This document shows, one piece after another, positions 1-7,257 of a stretch of DNA of 64,000 nucleotides. Within the stretch, counting starts at the first letter, position 1. The number at the start of each line of letters is the position of its first letter. Under the pieces are notes generated by a model, which saw only the letters and a list, made by a program, of their open reading frames with translations, was not told the DNA's origin and did not search any database. This stretch comes from Halopseudomonas bauzanensis. GTDB lineage: Bacteria; Pseudomonadota; Gammaproteobacteria; Pseudomonadales; Pseudomonadaceae. The translations under genes were made by a program, and so were the position numbers. The stretch is from the NCBI RefSeq assembly GCF_900114735.1, contig NZ_FOUA01000007.1:1-64000 (forward strand), written 5' to 3'.

Positions 1-41
1 TGAGCTAACCAGTACTAATTGCCCGTGTGGCTTGACCATAT
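1..41 (+). rRNA. rrl: 23S rRNA, 3' end (partial)
   Basis: The first bases match the conserved 3' end of pseudomonad 23S rRNA (the AACCAGTACTAATTGCCCGT element followed by GGCTTGACCAT). Only the last 40 or so bases lie in the window; the rest of the operon lies to the left. The exact 3' end is approximate. The spacer to the 5S gene is about 150 bases and holds no tRNA. Confidence 0.85.
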
Positions 42-190
42 AACGCCCAAACAATTTGGGCCATGGCCTGACACATTGATTGAACGACAAGCTGGAACGG
101 CACGAGATTACAGTGACCTCCTTGTTAAGCGACTATCACTTTTCCCACCCTTTCGTTGTGTGGACTCAACACCCACCCGACAACCGAATT

Positions 191-307
191 GCTTGACGAC
201 CATAGAGCATTGGAACCACCTGATCCCATTCCGAACTCAGCAGTGAAACGATGCATCGCCGATGGTAGTGTGGGGACTCCCCATGTGAGAGTAGGTCATC
301 GTCAAGC
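191..307 (+). rRNA. rrf: 5S rRNA
   Basis: This is a complete 5S rRNA of about 117 bases. The ends GCTTGACGAC and GTCAAGC pair to form helix I, and the internal elements CCGAACTCAG and GTGAGAGTAGG are typical of gammaproteobacterial 5S. It is the last gene of the rRNA operon and is followed directly by a strong terminator. Confidence 0.96.
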
Positions 308-318
308 TTCAAATAAGA

Positions 319-347
319 AACCCCGCCAGCTGGCGGGGTTTTTTTTT
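319..347 (+). terminator. rho-independent terminator of the rRNA operon
   Basis: A perfect GC-rich stem (CCCCGCCA / TGGCGGGG, two-base GC loop) is followed by a run of nine T residues just after the 5S gene. It ends the rRNA operon. Confidence 0.95.
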
Positions 348-427
348 GGCCCGAAATCGTCATCTTGCCGTTCGCCTTTTGCGTTGAACTTGCTCCCCAG
401 CTTCTATTCAAACCTGAGAGATCGGTT

Positions 428-961
428 ATGGGAGAAAGCTCGATGATTATCACGTCTTGTACTCCGCCACCAATGATGGAAGGGCTGGATATGAAGATGT
501 TTGTCTCGCCGAAGGACCGTCTGGATTTCTACCGCAAAGAGATTCACCATGAGGCGAACAATTTATCTGCTCGGACCAACGCCTATCTGACTGCCCAATC
601 GTTTCTCGTAATTGCTTATGCCTCGTCGATGGCCAATACGAATCCGGAATGGGGGCCGATATTTACTTTGATAATCCCTCCGATGTTAGCGCTCTTTGGT
701 GTGTTGAGCTCAATGAGTGCTTGGCCGGGGATTCAGGCGGCCTGCGATATTATTAACCACTGGCATCGGAAGCAGACGGATCTTTTGAGCTGCCAGCCAG
801 AAATAGGTCCGGCTTATGACGACGCCCCGCTTTTTTCGAGCTGGGAATCTTCCTACCAGGGACAAAGCAAGGCGCTGATATTCTCCAAGCGAACGCCCTG
901 GCTATTCTCGGCTTTTTGGCTGTTCCTAGGCCTCTTCGCACTGATTATTCAACTTCTGTGA
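428..961 (+). CDS. small membrane protein of unknown function
   Basis: I do not recognise this 177-residue protein. It has a soluble N-terminal third and three hydrophobic stretches that look like membrane segments: around residues 60-75, around 80-100, and at the extreme C-terminus (LFSAFWLFLGLFALII). A hydrophilic stretch with DIINHWHRKQ lies between the second and third. The chosen start has GAGAG seven bases upstream. A second start 63 bases later (MKMFVSPKDR) has a better GGAAGGG ribosome site and may be the true one, giving 156 residues. The gene stands alone between the rRNA terminator and a copper-storage-like gene, so the context does not suggest a function. Confidence 0.65.
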   Translation: MGESSMIITSCTPPPMMEGLDMKMFVSPKDRLDFYRKEIHHEANNLSARTNAYLTAQSFLVIAYASSMANTNPEWGPIFTLIIPPMLALFGVLSSMSAWPGIQAACDIINHWHRKQTDLLSCQPEIGPAYDDAPLFSSWESSYQGQSKALIFSKRTPWLFSAFWLFLGLFALIIQLL

Positions 962-1066
962 ATCTTACGTTGCGATTAGCCTGCCTGATTGTCTGAACAA
1001 GCTTAGGGCAGGATAGTCTCTATGGAGTGTCCCGACTTAAATTATGTTCACGTGGAGGTTTACCCC

Positions 1067-1393
1067 ATGAATACAGAATTCGAGGCGTGTATCCGAGCTT
1101 GCAACAAGTGTGCGGTCGCATGCGAAACCTGTGCGTCAGCCTGCCTTCAGGAAAACAACGTGGCAATGATGGCTGACTGCATACGTCTGGATAGAGATTG
1201 CGCCGATGCATGCCGTATGGCGGCGGCGCTCATGGCGCGCGAAAGTGTTTATGCCGGAGCATTCTGCAATCTGTGTGCGAAAATTTGCGATGATTGCGCA
1301 AAAGAGTGCGCCAAACATGATGCAGAACACTGCCAGGACTGCGCTGCGCTGTGCCATGAGTGCGCCGAAGAGTGTCGTCGCATGGCTGCATGA
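1067..1393 (+). CDS. four-helix cysteine-rich copper-storage-like protein (Csp/DUF326 family)
   Basis: This 108-residue protein carries 19 cysteines, mostly as CxxC and CxxxC pairs along predicted helices (for example CNKC, CETC, CNLC, CDDC, CQDC, CHEC). This is the pattern of the four-helix bundle copper-storage proteins, which bind many Cu(I) ions inside the bundle. There is no signal peptide, so it would be a cytosolic (Csp3-type) member that stores or buffers copper. The start follows a GGAGG site; an in-frame upstream ATG lacks one. It converges on cls with six bases between the stops. Family membership is clear from the cysteine pattern; metal choice and function are inferred. Confidence 0.88.
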   Translation: MNTEFEACIRACNKCAVACETCASACLQENNVAMMADCIRLDRDCADACRMAAALMARESVYAGAFCNLCAKICDDCAKECAKHDAEHCQDCAALCHECAEECRRMAA

Positions 1394-1399
1394 GACGTT

Positions 1400-2854
1400 C
1401 TACAGCAAGGGGCTCATAAAGAACATCAGCCGCTCCAGGGCTCTGGGGGCTTTGCCACGCAAGGCCCAGCGCTCGGGCTGCAGACGTTCGCTGGATATCT
1501 CATAACGGCGTAGCAGCGCCCCGATGGAAGTACAGCTATCCGGGGTGAAGAGAGCAACGGTCAGTTCGAAGTTGAGCTGAAAGCTGCGGATATCCAGGTT
1601 GACGCTGCCGACCAGTGCCAGCTTCTCATCCATCAACATCGCTTTGGTGTGCAATAGCCCGCCGTCAAACAGCAGGATTTGCACGCCAGCTTCGAGCAGG
1701 ACGTCAAAATAGGAGCGGCTGGCCCAGCCTACCATCAGAGAGTCGTTCTTGCGCGGCAGCAGCAACTTGACTTCCACACCCCGGTTCGCCGCTTGGCACA
1801 ATGCTTCCAGTACTGCTTCCGACGGCACGAAATAGGGGGTGCTGATGATGATGCTCTTATTGGCGCGGTAGATGCTCGCCAATACTGTCTGGTTGATCAG
1901 GTTACCCAAGCCGGGGCCGGAGGGGATGATCGTCAACCACTGGCTTGGCAAGCCAGCCCTGTCGGCGAGGGAGGGGAAACAACGCTCTCCGGTTTCGACT
2001 TCCCAGTCCCAGGCGAATACTTTTGCCAATCCCGCAGCCGCCTCGCCATCCAAACGCAGCATCATGTCAATCCATTGGCCTACTTGCGCTTCCTGCTTGA
2101 AATGAGCGGGATCGGCCATGTTCATCGATCCGGTGTAGGCAATCAGGTCATCGATCACGATTAACTTACGATGCAGCCGTAAATCTATCCGCTGGGCCAG
2201 AGCGCGGAGCAGGCGAACCGGTAATGCTGGAACCACTTTGATGCCCGCCTGCACCATGGCCGTACGCCAGACAGAACGGAAAAAGCCGCGGCTGCCGGCA
2301 TGATCGATAAGCAGCTTCACCTCGACACCACGCAGGCTGGCGGCGATCAGCTCCCGGGCTACGTCATCGACCAGCCCGCCCGGATGCCAGATATAGGTTT
2401 CCAATACAATGCATTGCTGCGCGTTACGAATATCCTGGATCACACGTGCGAATATGTCTTCGGGGGTGTCGAGAATCTCCAGACCTTCGTAACTGAGCGC
2501 GCCGATGCCCACCTGCGTCGTCATCAGGCGGTTGATCGCCAAGCTCAGATCCCCGCCGGGGAGGGGAGAGCTACTGTCCTGAAATTGGGTGGTGAGGTTG
2601 GTCAGGTAAGGTTCGACCATGGCGGTGGAGCGAGCCGCACGTTGCCGGCCGAGATTGAGCTCACCAATCAGGAGATACAGCGCTGCGCCGAGAAAAGGCA
2701 GGATATAGATGACGAGCAGCCAGGCAAGGGTGACGCTGACCGGACGGCGCTGGGCGATGATGCGAATAGTGACGGAGGCAGTGAGCAGCCAGTAGAACCC
2801 CGCCAGAGCCCAGCCGAGGATGCTGTGCAGATAGGAGGTGTCGATCAAAGGCAA
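1400..2854 (-). CDS. cls: cardiolipin synthase
   Basis: This enzyme joins two phosphatidylglycerol molecules to make cardiolipin and glycerol at the inner membrane. It is 484 residues, normal for ClsA. Two N-terminal membrane helices (about residues 10-30 and 40-62) are followed by two phospholipase-D HKD motifs: H228-K230-D235 in HRKLIVIDD, and H402-K404-D409 in HTKAMLMDE. Each is followed by the usual G-S-(M/V)-N. The annotated start is TTG. A second TTG six bases downstream overlaps the tusE stop as TTGA and is equally plausible. Either way the gene is translationally coupled to tusE and probably belongs to the tus transcript. Confidence 0.93.
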   Translation of the reverse strand: MPLIDTSYLHSILGWALAGFYWLLTASVTIRIIAQRRPVSVTLAWLLVIYILPFLGAALYLLIGELNLGRQRAARSTAMVEPYLTNLTTQFQDSSSPLPGGDLSLAINRLMTTQVGIGALSYEGLEILDTPEDIFARVIQDIRNAQQCIVLETYIWHPGGLVDDVARELIAASLRGVEVKLLIDHAGSRGFFRSVWRTAMVQAGIKVVPALPVRLLRALAQRIDLRLHRKLIVIDDLIAYTGSMNMADPAHFKQEAQVGQWIDMMLRLDGEAAAGLAKVFAWDWEVETGERCFPSLADRAGLPSQWLTIIPSGPGLGNLINQTVLASIYRANKSIIISTPYFVPSEAVLEALCQAANRGVEVKLLLPRKNDSLMVGWASRSYFDVLLEAGVQILLFDGGLLHTKAMLMDEKLALVGSVNLDIRSFQLNFELTVALFTPDSCTSIGALLRRYEISSERLQPERWALRGKAPRALERLMFFMSPLL

Positions 2855-3177
2855 TTATCCGGTTTTGGCAGTCCAGCCAGCTTGCTGGCTAGTCGGGCGG
2901 GGCTGCCCGGGAACAGTGATAATAGATAGAGACTGCTTCCCTTGTCCTTGCCCAGCTCCTGAGCAATGTACTTGACCAGCGGGCGCATGGCGGGGGAGAG
3001 CTGGTATTGAGCGTAAAACCGACGCAGAGCATGGATCACTTCGAAGTGAGCTGCTGTCATCTCCAGACCTTCCTGCTCCGCCAAGGCTTGGGCAACATCA
3101 TCGGACCAGTCTGCGAGATCAACCAGGAACCCGTCCTTGTCGAGCGCCACTTCTCGCCCGTCCACCAACAGGCTCAC
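2845..3177 (-). CDS. tusE: TusE/DsrC-family sulfur relay protein
   Basis: TusE accepts persulfide sulfur from the TusBCD complex and hands it to MnmA for 2-thiolation of the wobble uridine in tRNA. The 110-residue protein ends in the family signature GLPKPDNCL, with the sulfur-carrying cysteine in the penultimate position. I chose a GTG start that overlaps the tusB stop as GTGA and follows an AAGGTGG ribosome site; an ATG 30 bases upstream would add residues not typical of the family. It is the fourth gene of tusDCBE and is followed by cls. Confidence 0.92.
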   Translation of the reverse strand: MSLLVDGREVALDKDGFLVDLADWSDDVAQALAEQEGLEMTAAHFEVIHALRRFYAQYQLSPAMRPLVKYIAQELGKDKGSSLYLLSLFPGSPARLASKLAGLPKPDNCL

Positions 3178-3473
3178 CAACTCACCACCTTGGCATGCTC
3201 CGTACACAAAGCCACCATCATCTGATAGTCGATCACCTCGATGCGGCTGGAAATATCATCCAGAGCGACGCCCCGGCCCAGCAGGTCGCTCTCCAATGTA
3301 TACAGGCTTACGCTTGCGGGTAGGTATTCCAGTGCATTGCGGCCGGACGTGCCAGGTAACAGCGTATAGACCGCATCTTCAATCAACAATAAGCTCTGGT
3401 CGGCATTGATCGCCCGCAGACAACTGGCGAACCGGGAATCGGCATGCGGCGAGTGACGGAGTATGTGCAGCAT
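3174..3473 (-). CDS. tusB: sulfurtransferase complex subunit TusB (DsrH family)
   Basis: This 99-residue protein belongs to the DsrH/TusB family, the smallest of the three subunits of the TusBCD sulfur-relay complex. It begins MLHILRHSPH and contains the typical LLIEDAVYTLL segment of the Rossmann-like DsrE/F/H fold. It lies between tusC and tusE in the conserved order, and its stop overlaps the tusE start. The identification rests on fold-typical sequence and gene order together. Confidence 0.9.
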   Translation of the reverse strand: MLHILRHSPHADSRFASCLRAINADQSLLLIEDAVYTLLPGTSGRNALEYLPASVSLYTLESDLLGRGVALDDISSRIEVIDYQMMVALCTEHAKVVSW

Positions 3474-3493
3474 GGGGGCATCCTATGGACAGG

Positions 3494-3847
3494 TCAGAGC
3501 GTCAGGATCTGATCGTAATGTTCAATTAGCGTGGCAATCTCAGCATTGTTCACAACACGCGCTTCCAACAGGCATTGGCTGGCCTGCAGGCCTCGCTCCC
3601 CGAGCGAATGCTGACACACCAGGACATCCTCCACGCCAAATAGCGGTAGGGCTTGCAGGTTCGCGGCCAGCGATTTCTGGCCTATCTGGGCGGCGTCTTG
3701 GCCCCGCATCAATTGAAAGACCCCATCGTCCATGAACAGAATACCGCAAGGCACATCAAAAGCGGCTGCGGCAAGCGCCACATCCAGGGCCTCACGGGCG
3801 GCGTGCCGAGTGGGGGCATGGCGACTGATGATCAACAGGCTTTTCAT
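3494..3847 (-). CDS. tusC: sulfurtransferase complex subunit TusC (DsrF family)
   Basis: TusC is the structural partner of TusD in the cytosolic TusBCD complex for tRNA 2-thiouridine synthesis. The 117-residue protein starts MKSLLIISRHAP and contains the family segment CGILFMDDGVFQL at about residues 34-46. A longer reading adds four residues, but the chosen ATG starts one base before the tusD stop, as expected for coupled genes. Its neighbours tusD and tusB support the assignment. Confidence 0.9.
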   Translation of the reverse strand: MKSLLIISRHAPTRHAAREALDVALAAAAFDVPCGILFMDDGVFQLMRGQDAAQIGQKSLAANLQALPLFGVEDVLVCQHSLGERGLQASQCLLEARVVNNAEIATLIEHYDQILTL

Positions 3848-3848
3848 G

Positions 3849-4238
3849 TCAGGTTCCAAAGGTCACGGCTCGATCGGCACTCTGCAGAGCATCTACCCAT
3901 TGCCCAAGCCCTGATAGTTCCCAGGGGGCAGCGGTATTGGCCGCGGGGCGCTCCCAGCGCTGTGCTTCAGCCTTATCGAGCACGCCACGCCTGAGGGCGG
4001 CCGCAATGCAGACGACGGCGTCCAATCGATGCTCGGTAATGAATTGACGCCACTCGGCTGTAATATCCTGCTCATCCTGCGGCTGGACGCCAAGCAGCGA
4101 GGCGAGATGAACCGCCTCGCGATAGAAGAATAAATGGCTGATCTGGTGTCCGGAAGACAAAACGGCCCGCGCAAATTCGAGTGCGCTTCGAGCCGCCGGG
4201 TCTTGCGGGCCAGCTAACAGGGCAATGGCAAATTTCAT
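3849..4238 (-). CDS. tusD: sulfurtransferase complex subunit TusD (DsrE family)
   Basis: TusD receives sulfur from TusA and passes it on to TusE. The 129-residue protein starts MKFAIALLAG, the usual DsrE/TusD opening. Its catalytic cysteine should be the one in DAVVCIAAALRRG at about residue 77, which matches the position of the active cysteine in E. coli TusD. It is the first gene of the tusDCBE-cls run. A longer reading adds twelve atypical residues and was not used. Confidence 0.92.
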   Translation of the reverse strand: MKFAIALLAGPQDPAARSALEFARAVLSSGHQISHLFFYREAVHLASLLGVQPQDEQDITAEWRQFITEHRLDAVVCIAAALRRGVLDKAEAQRWERPAANTAAPWELSGLGQWVDALQSADRAVTFGT

Positions 4239-4250
4239 GAATCCGACCCA

Positions 4251-4284
4251 GTGAAAACAAAGAAGGCCCGCCAACTGGCGAGCC
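4251..4284 (-). terminator. rho-independent terminator after the Bax-inhibitor-1 family gene
   Basis: Read leftward, GGCTCGCCA and TGGCGGGCC form a nine-base stem with one mismatch and a two-base loop, followed by a T-rich tail (TTCTTTGTTTT). It separates the membrane-protein gene upstream from tusD downstream. Confidence 0.8.
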
Positions 4285-4310
4285 TCCGGAGTATAACCAA
4301 AACCGCTGAA

Positions 4311-4979
4311 TCAGTCGTTGCTGAAAATGCCCAGCAACTGCAGCAGGCTCAGGAACAGATTGTAGATCGATACGAACAGGGTGATGGTCGCCATGATGTA
4401 GTTGTCTTCACCACCATGGATGATGGCGCTGGTCTGGTACAGAATGACCGCGGACGAAAACAGCACAAAGCCCGCAGAAATAGCCAGCTGAAGCCCGCTG
4501 ATCTGAATGAAGAAGCTGGCGACCACAGCGCACAGCAGGACGACGAAGCCGGCCATGATGAAGCCAGACAGGAAGCTGAAGTCCTTGCGGCTCAGGATCG
4601 CATACGCGGACAGACCGAAAAACACCAGCGCTGTCATGCCCAGAGCCATGGTGACCAACTGGCCGCCGTTGGGCAACGACAGGTAGGCATTGAGGATAGG
4701 GCCGAGGGTATATCCCAGGAAACCGGTAAAGACGAAGGTGCTGATCAAGCCCCAACCGGAATTGCGCAACTTGGCCGTCAGGAACAGCAGGCCATAAAAG
4801 CCGACCAGGGTAATAATCAGACCCGGGTGGGGCAGATTGAGACTCATGGAAGTGAAGGCGACCAGAGCACTGAATGCCAGGGTCATGGCGAGCAGCGAGT
4901 AGGTGTTGCGGAACAGCTTGCTGACCTCTACCTCACTTACCCCTGTATGTTGCAGTGTGTTGCGCTGTTGCATTTGCAT
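4311..4979 (-). CDS. Bax inhibitor-1 / YccA-family inner membrane protein
   Basis: This 222-residue protein has about seven hydrophobic segments and matches the BI-1/YccA/YbhL family. The family proteins are inner-membrane channels or leaks; E. coli YccA interacts with the FtsH protease. Seen here: an N-terminal cytosolic stretch of about 25 residues, membrane segments from residue 28 onward, and a C-terminal half with NYIMATITLFVSIYNLFL, the typical family ending with acidic and aromatic residues. In pseudomonads a YccA-like gene commonly sits directly upstream of tusD, as here. The family is secure; the physiological role is not. Confidence 0.88.
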   Translation of the reverse strand: MQMQQRNTLQHTGVSEVEVSKLFRNTYSLLAMTLAFSALVAFTSMSLNLPHPGLIITLVGFYGLLFLTAKLRNSGWGLISTFVFTGFLGYTLGPILNAYLSLPNGGQLVTMALGMTALVFFGLSAYAILSRKDFSFLSGFIMAGFVVLLCAVVASFFIQISGLQLAISAGFVLFSSAVILYQTSAIIHGGEDNYIMATITLFVSIYNLFLSLLQLLGIFSND

Positions 4980-5095
4980 GGTTCATTGGCTCCAGTGGTT
5001 GCAGTACGGACATCCTTCTTCGTGATCATACCCGTTCATATCGACCTGGCAACACCGGCAGGTTCTAAAAACGTTACCTGATGCGTCTTTTTCCA

Positions 5096-5123
5096 TTGAC
5101 TGCCTACGAGTTTCCGGTAGTAT
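5096..5123 (+). promoter_or_regulatory. probable sigma-70 promoter of tRNA-Ser
   Basis: TTGACT and TAGTAT are separated by 16 bases and end 10 bases before the mature tRNA-Ser, followed by a GC-rich stretch typical of stable-RNA promoters. The assignment is by consensus only. Confidence 0.6.
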
Positions 5124-5133
5124 TGCCCGCCGT

Positions 5134-5223
5134 GGAGGGATGGCAGAGCGGTTGAATGCACCGGTCTTGAAAACCGGCGAAGGTGAAAGCCTTCCCAGGG
5201 TTCGAATCCCTGTCCCTCCGCCA
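5134..5223 (+). tRNA. tRNA-Ser (UGA)
   Basis: This 90-base class II tRNA has the acceptor stem GGAGGGA/TCCCTCC, an anticodon loop with TGA between CCGGT and ACCGG, a long variable arm, the T-loop GGTTCGAATCC and an encoded CCA. It reads UCA and related serine codons. Confidence 0.97.
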
Positions 5224-5235
5224 CATTATGCCCTC

Positions 5236-5267
5236 AAAGCCCCGCACTCCGGGGCTTTGTTGTTTTT
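5236..5267 (+). terminator. rho-independent terminator after tRNA-Ser
   Basis: AAAGCCCCG and CGGGGCTTT form a nine-base stem with a short loop, followed by GTTGTTTTT. It ends the tRNA-Ser transcript and could also serve the leftward response-regulator gene in reverse. Confidence 0.9.
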
Positions 5268-5340
5268 GTGATCTTCTGTACCTCTAATCATCACCGCTTG
5301 ACCGTTTCCCATCTTTTAAGGGGATACCCAGCTCTTGATA

Positions 5341-5706
5341 TCAGGCTGATGCCAGCTTGCGGATTGCGCCAATGGTGCTCGGCCCATTGAAGGGTTTCAC
5401 GATCCAACCCTTGACGCCAGCAGCCTTGCCACGCTCCTTCATTTTGGGACAGCTTTCGGTAGTCAACATGATGATGGGCGCTGAGCTGCGCAGTTCACTG
5501 CGGGATTTTTCGGCCATGGTCAGACCATCCATATTAGGCATGTTGACGTCGCAGATCACCAGGCGGATATCCTGATGGCGCTTCAACTGCTCCAGCCCTT
5601 CACGGCCATCCTGAGCAGTGACCACCTGCAAACCGTTTTGTTGGAGGAAGCCCGCAACATCGTTGCGCACGGTGGCTGAATCATCGACAACCAGAACAAG
5701 TGACAT
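5341..5706 (-). CDS. single-domain CheY-like response regulator
   Basis: This 121-residue protein is a stand-alone receiver domain. It has the acidic pair D8-D9 (VVDDS), the phosphoacceptor D53 in CDVNMPNMDG, the switch threonines in LTTES at about 82-83, and the conserved lysine K104 in VKPF. A strong AGGAG site precedes the ATG. It is the last gene of a leftward three-gene run with a CheX-like protein and a short methyl-accepting-type protein, and lies opposite a CheA-like kinase. It is therefore the likely phosphorylation target of that kinase. The output is unknown; nothing links it to the flagellar motor in this window. Confidence 0.93.
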   Translation of the reverse strand: MSLVLVVDDSATVRNDVAGFLQQNGLQVVTAQDGREGLEQLKRHQDIRLVICDVNMPNMDGLTMAEKSRSELRSSAPIIMLTTESCPKMKERGKAAGVKGWIVKPFNGPSTIGAIRKLASA

Positions 5707-5764
5707 GACATTCTCCTGTGAATGCGCTGAATGAATCCAGGTACTGCTTTTGGCCGGTGATGGC

Positions 5765-6280
5765 CTAGAATAATTCGAGTTCGCCCAGTGCCTGGGGCTC
5801 GGGCGTGTTCAACTCCAGTGACGACAGGCTCCATGTTTCACCGACCTGCAGCGGCACCATACAGGCATGCAGGACTATGCCATTGGCATCGACACAGCGT
5901 ACCGCCAGTGCCGGAGCGCCGTCTTCCTGCAAATAGGCCACGCATCCTAACGGCAGGGCACTGGGGGTCGACATACCCAGTTCGGGGATGCTCTGGCTCA
6001 GTTGGCGTTTGAAGGTGCCACACAGGTTATTGGCCAATTCTTGAAGGTGGTCATCGTCCATCGAGGTGGTGGCCTCGGTGTTGTCCGCCGATAGACAGAT
6101 CAGGCTCCGAAAGTTGTAACCGCTCAAGGTCAACATGATCAGTCGGGCGTCCTCACAGTGCTGCTGGGACATCCAGTCGTCGGTGGATACCGGATGCACG
6201 CCACTCAGGCTGGTGACGCAGCCCGATACACTGGTGCTGAGCAGGGTGAGTAGCTGTTCGCTGGTCTGTGCGCTGATCAT
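5765..6280 (-). CDS. CheX/CheC-like putative phosphatase of a response regulator
   Basis: This 171-residue protein contains, around residue 80, a stretch (LQELANNLCGTFKRQL) resembling the E-x2-N-x-x-x-G core of the CheC/CheX/FliY phosphatases, which dephosphorylate CheY. It is followed by a hydrophobic strand with LPLGCVAYL. The match is to the fold-typical motif and not over the whole length. It sits between the short methyl-accepting-type gene and the CheY-like gene, exactly where a phosphatase of that regulator would be expected. I chose the ATG 10 bases after the upstream stop; a longer reading overlaps the upstream gene. Function is inferred from motif plus context. Confidence 0.7.
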   Translation of the reverse strand: MISAQTSEQLLTLLSTSVSGCVTSLSGVHPVSTDDWMSQQHCEDARLIMLTLSGYNFRSLICLSADNTEATTSMDDDHLQELANNLCGTFKRQLSQSIPELGMSTPSALPLGCVAYLQEDGAPALAVRCVDANGIVLHACMVPLQVGETWSLSSLELNTPEPQALGELELF

Positions 6281-6290
6281 GGGAATGTAC

Positions 6291-7076
6291 TCAAGCGGCC
6301 AGGGAAGATGGTTGCTGCCGCGACTGCTCACTCAGGCGCTCCAGGTTCTGTCGAATATCCTGTATTGCGGTATGTATCATGCGGCTGGCCGCCTGGATAT
6401 CCTGGAAGGTACCGGTGGTGATCACCGCATTTTGCAGCAGGCGCTGGCGATAACCGTCATTCAGCGCCTCAGAGCGATGCGCCAGTATCCGAACCTCATC
6501 GGCAACAATTGCAAACCCGCGCCCATTCTCACCGGCCCGTGCTGCCTCAATGCTGGCATTCAGAGCCAGCAGAATGGTCTGTTTGACGATACCGGTGAAC
6601 TCCTGGCTTTCACTCTGCATGGCCTGGTTGTGTGCCATGAGTTCATCCAGGCGACCATTCCAGCGATCAAAGGCGTGCACAATCTGCCCGAGCCGATCAA
6701 TATCGTCACCCAGATCAAGCCACTGCCGATTGAGCTGCTGCGCCTGCTGATACTGCTCCTGCACGGCCTGATAGCGACCGTCCTGCAAGCCATGAGCGTT
6801 ATCTCGTTCCTTACGAAGGGCTGACAGTTGCTGGTCGTGATCGTGCTGTTGAGCATCAATCTGCTGCAACAGTTGCTGCTCCCGGGTCTTCAGGGACTGC
6901 AATTGCGCTGTCTGCTCATGATTGCTGGCCGCCAACGTTGTCAGCTCTGTCAGTACGGTGCGTTGCTTATCCGTCAGGACGATCAAACACCGACGCTGCT
7001 GGTAGTAATACCAACCCACCCCAGCCAACAACACGGTCTGCAACAGCAGCAGGGTTACGAGAAACACAGCCGGCAC
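6291..7076 (-). CDS. short methyl-accepting chemotaxis-type membrane protein
   Basis: This 261-residue protein has one N-terminal membrane helix (about residues 4-24), then a glutamine-rich coiled coil. It ends with the signalling tip of chemoreceptors, [19 protein letters not shown] followed by [15 protein letters not shown], at about residues 170-205. It lacks a periplasmic sensor, a second membrane helix and a HAMP domain, and is about half the length of a normal receptor. The start codon is GTG; a second GTG nine bases later has better spacing from GAGG. It is the first gene of the run leading to the CheX-like and CheY-like genes, and is divergent from a CheA-like kinase across about 180 bases that must hold both promoters. 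Confidence 0.85.
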   Translation of the reverse strand: MPAVFLVTLLLLQTVLLAGVGWYYYQQRRCLIVLTDKQRTVLTELTTLAASNHEQTAQLQSLKTREQQLLQQIDAQQHDHDQQLSALRKERDNAHGLQDGRYQAVQEQYQQAQQLNRQWLDLGDDIDRLGQIVHAFDRWNGRLDELMAHNQAMQSESQEFTGIVKQTILLALNASIEAARAGENGRGFAIVADEVRILAHRSEALNDGYRQRLLQNAVITTGTFQDIQAASRMIHTAIQDIRQNLERLSEQSRQQPSSLAA

Positions 7077-7257
7077 CTCATTGAAATGATCAGGAAGTTT
7101 GACAGGCCGTCATGCTAAACAGCGGGTGATGTCACTTTGATGACCGCAAGGGCAAATGATGGCTTATGGCCAATAGGGCGAGCTCCATCAGCCTGTCACG
7201 TAGCGGAAATGTAGTGGTATTACTATGCCATCAAATACATGACCTGGTAGCCTGGAA

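Noticed and set aside
4251-5081. Open frame (276 codons) on the + strand opposite the Bax-inhibitor-1 gene
   Set aside because: Low-complexity Gln/Glu-rich antisense of a membrane protein gene; a typical artefact.
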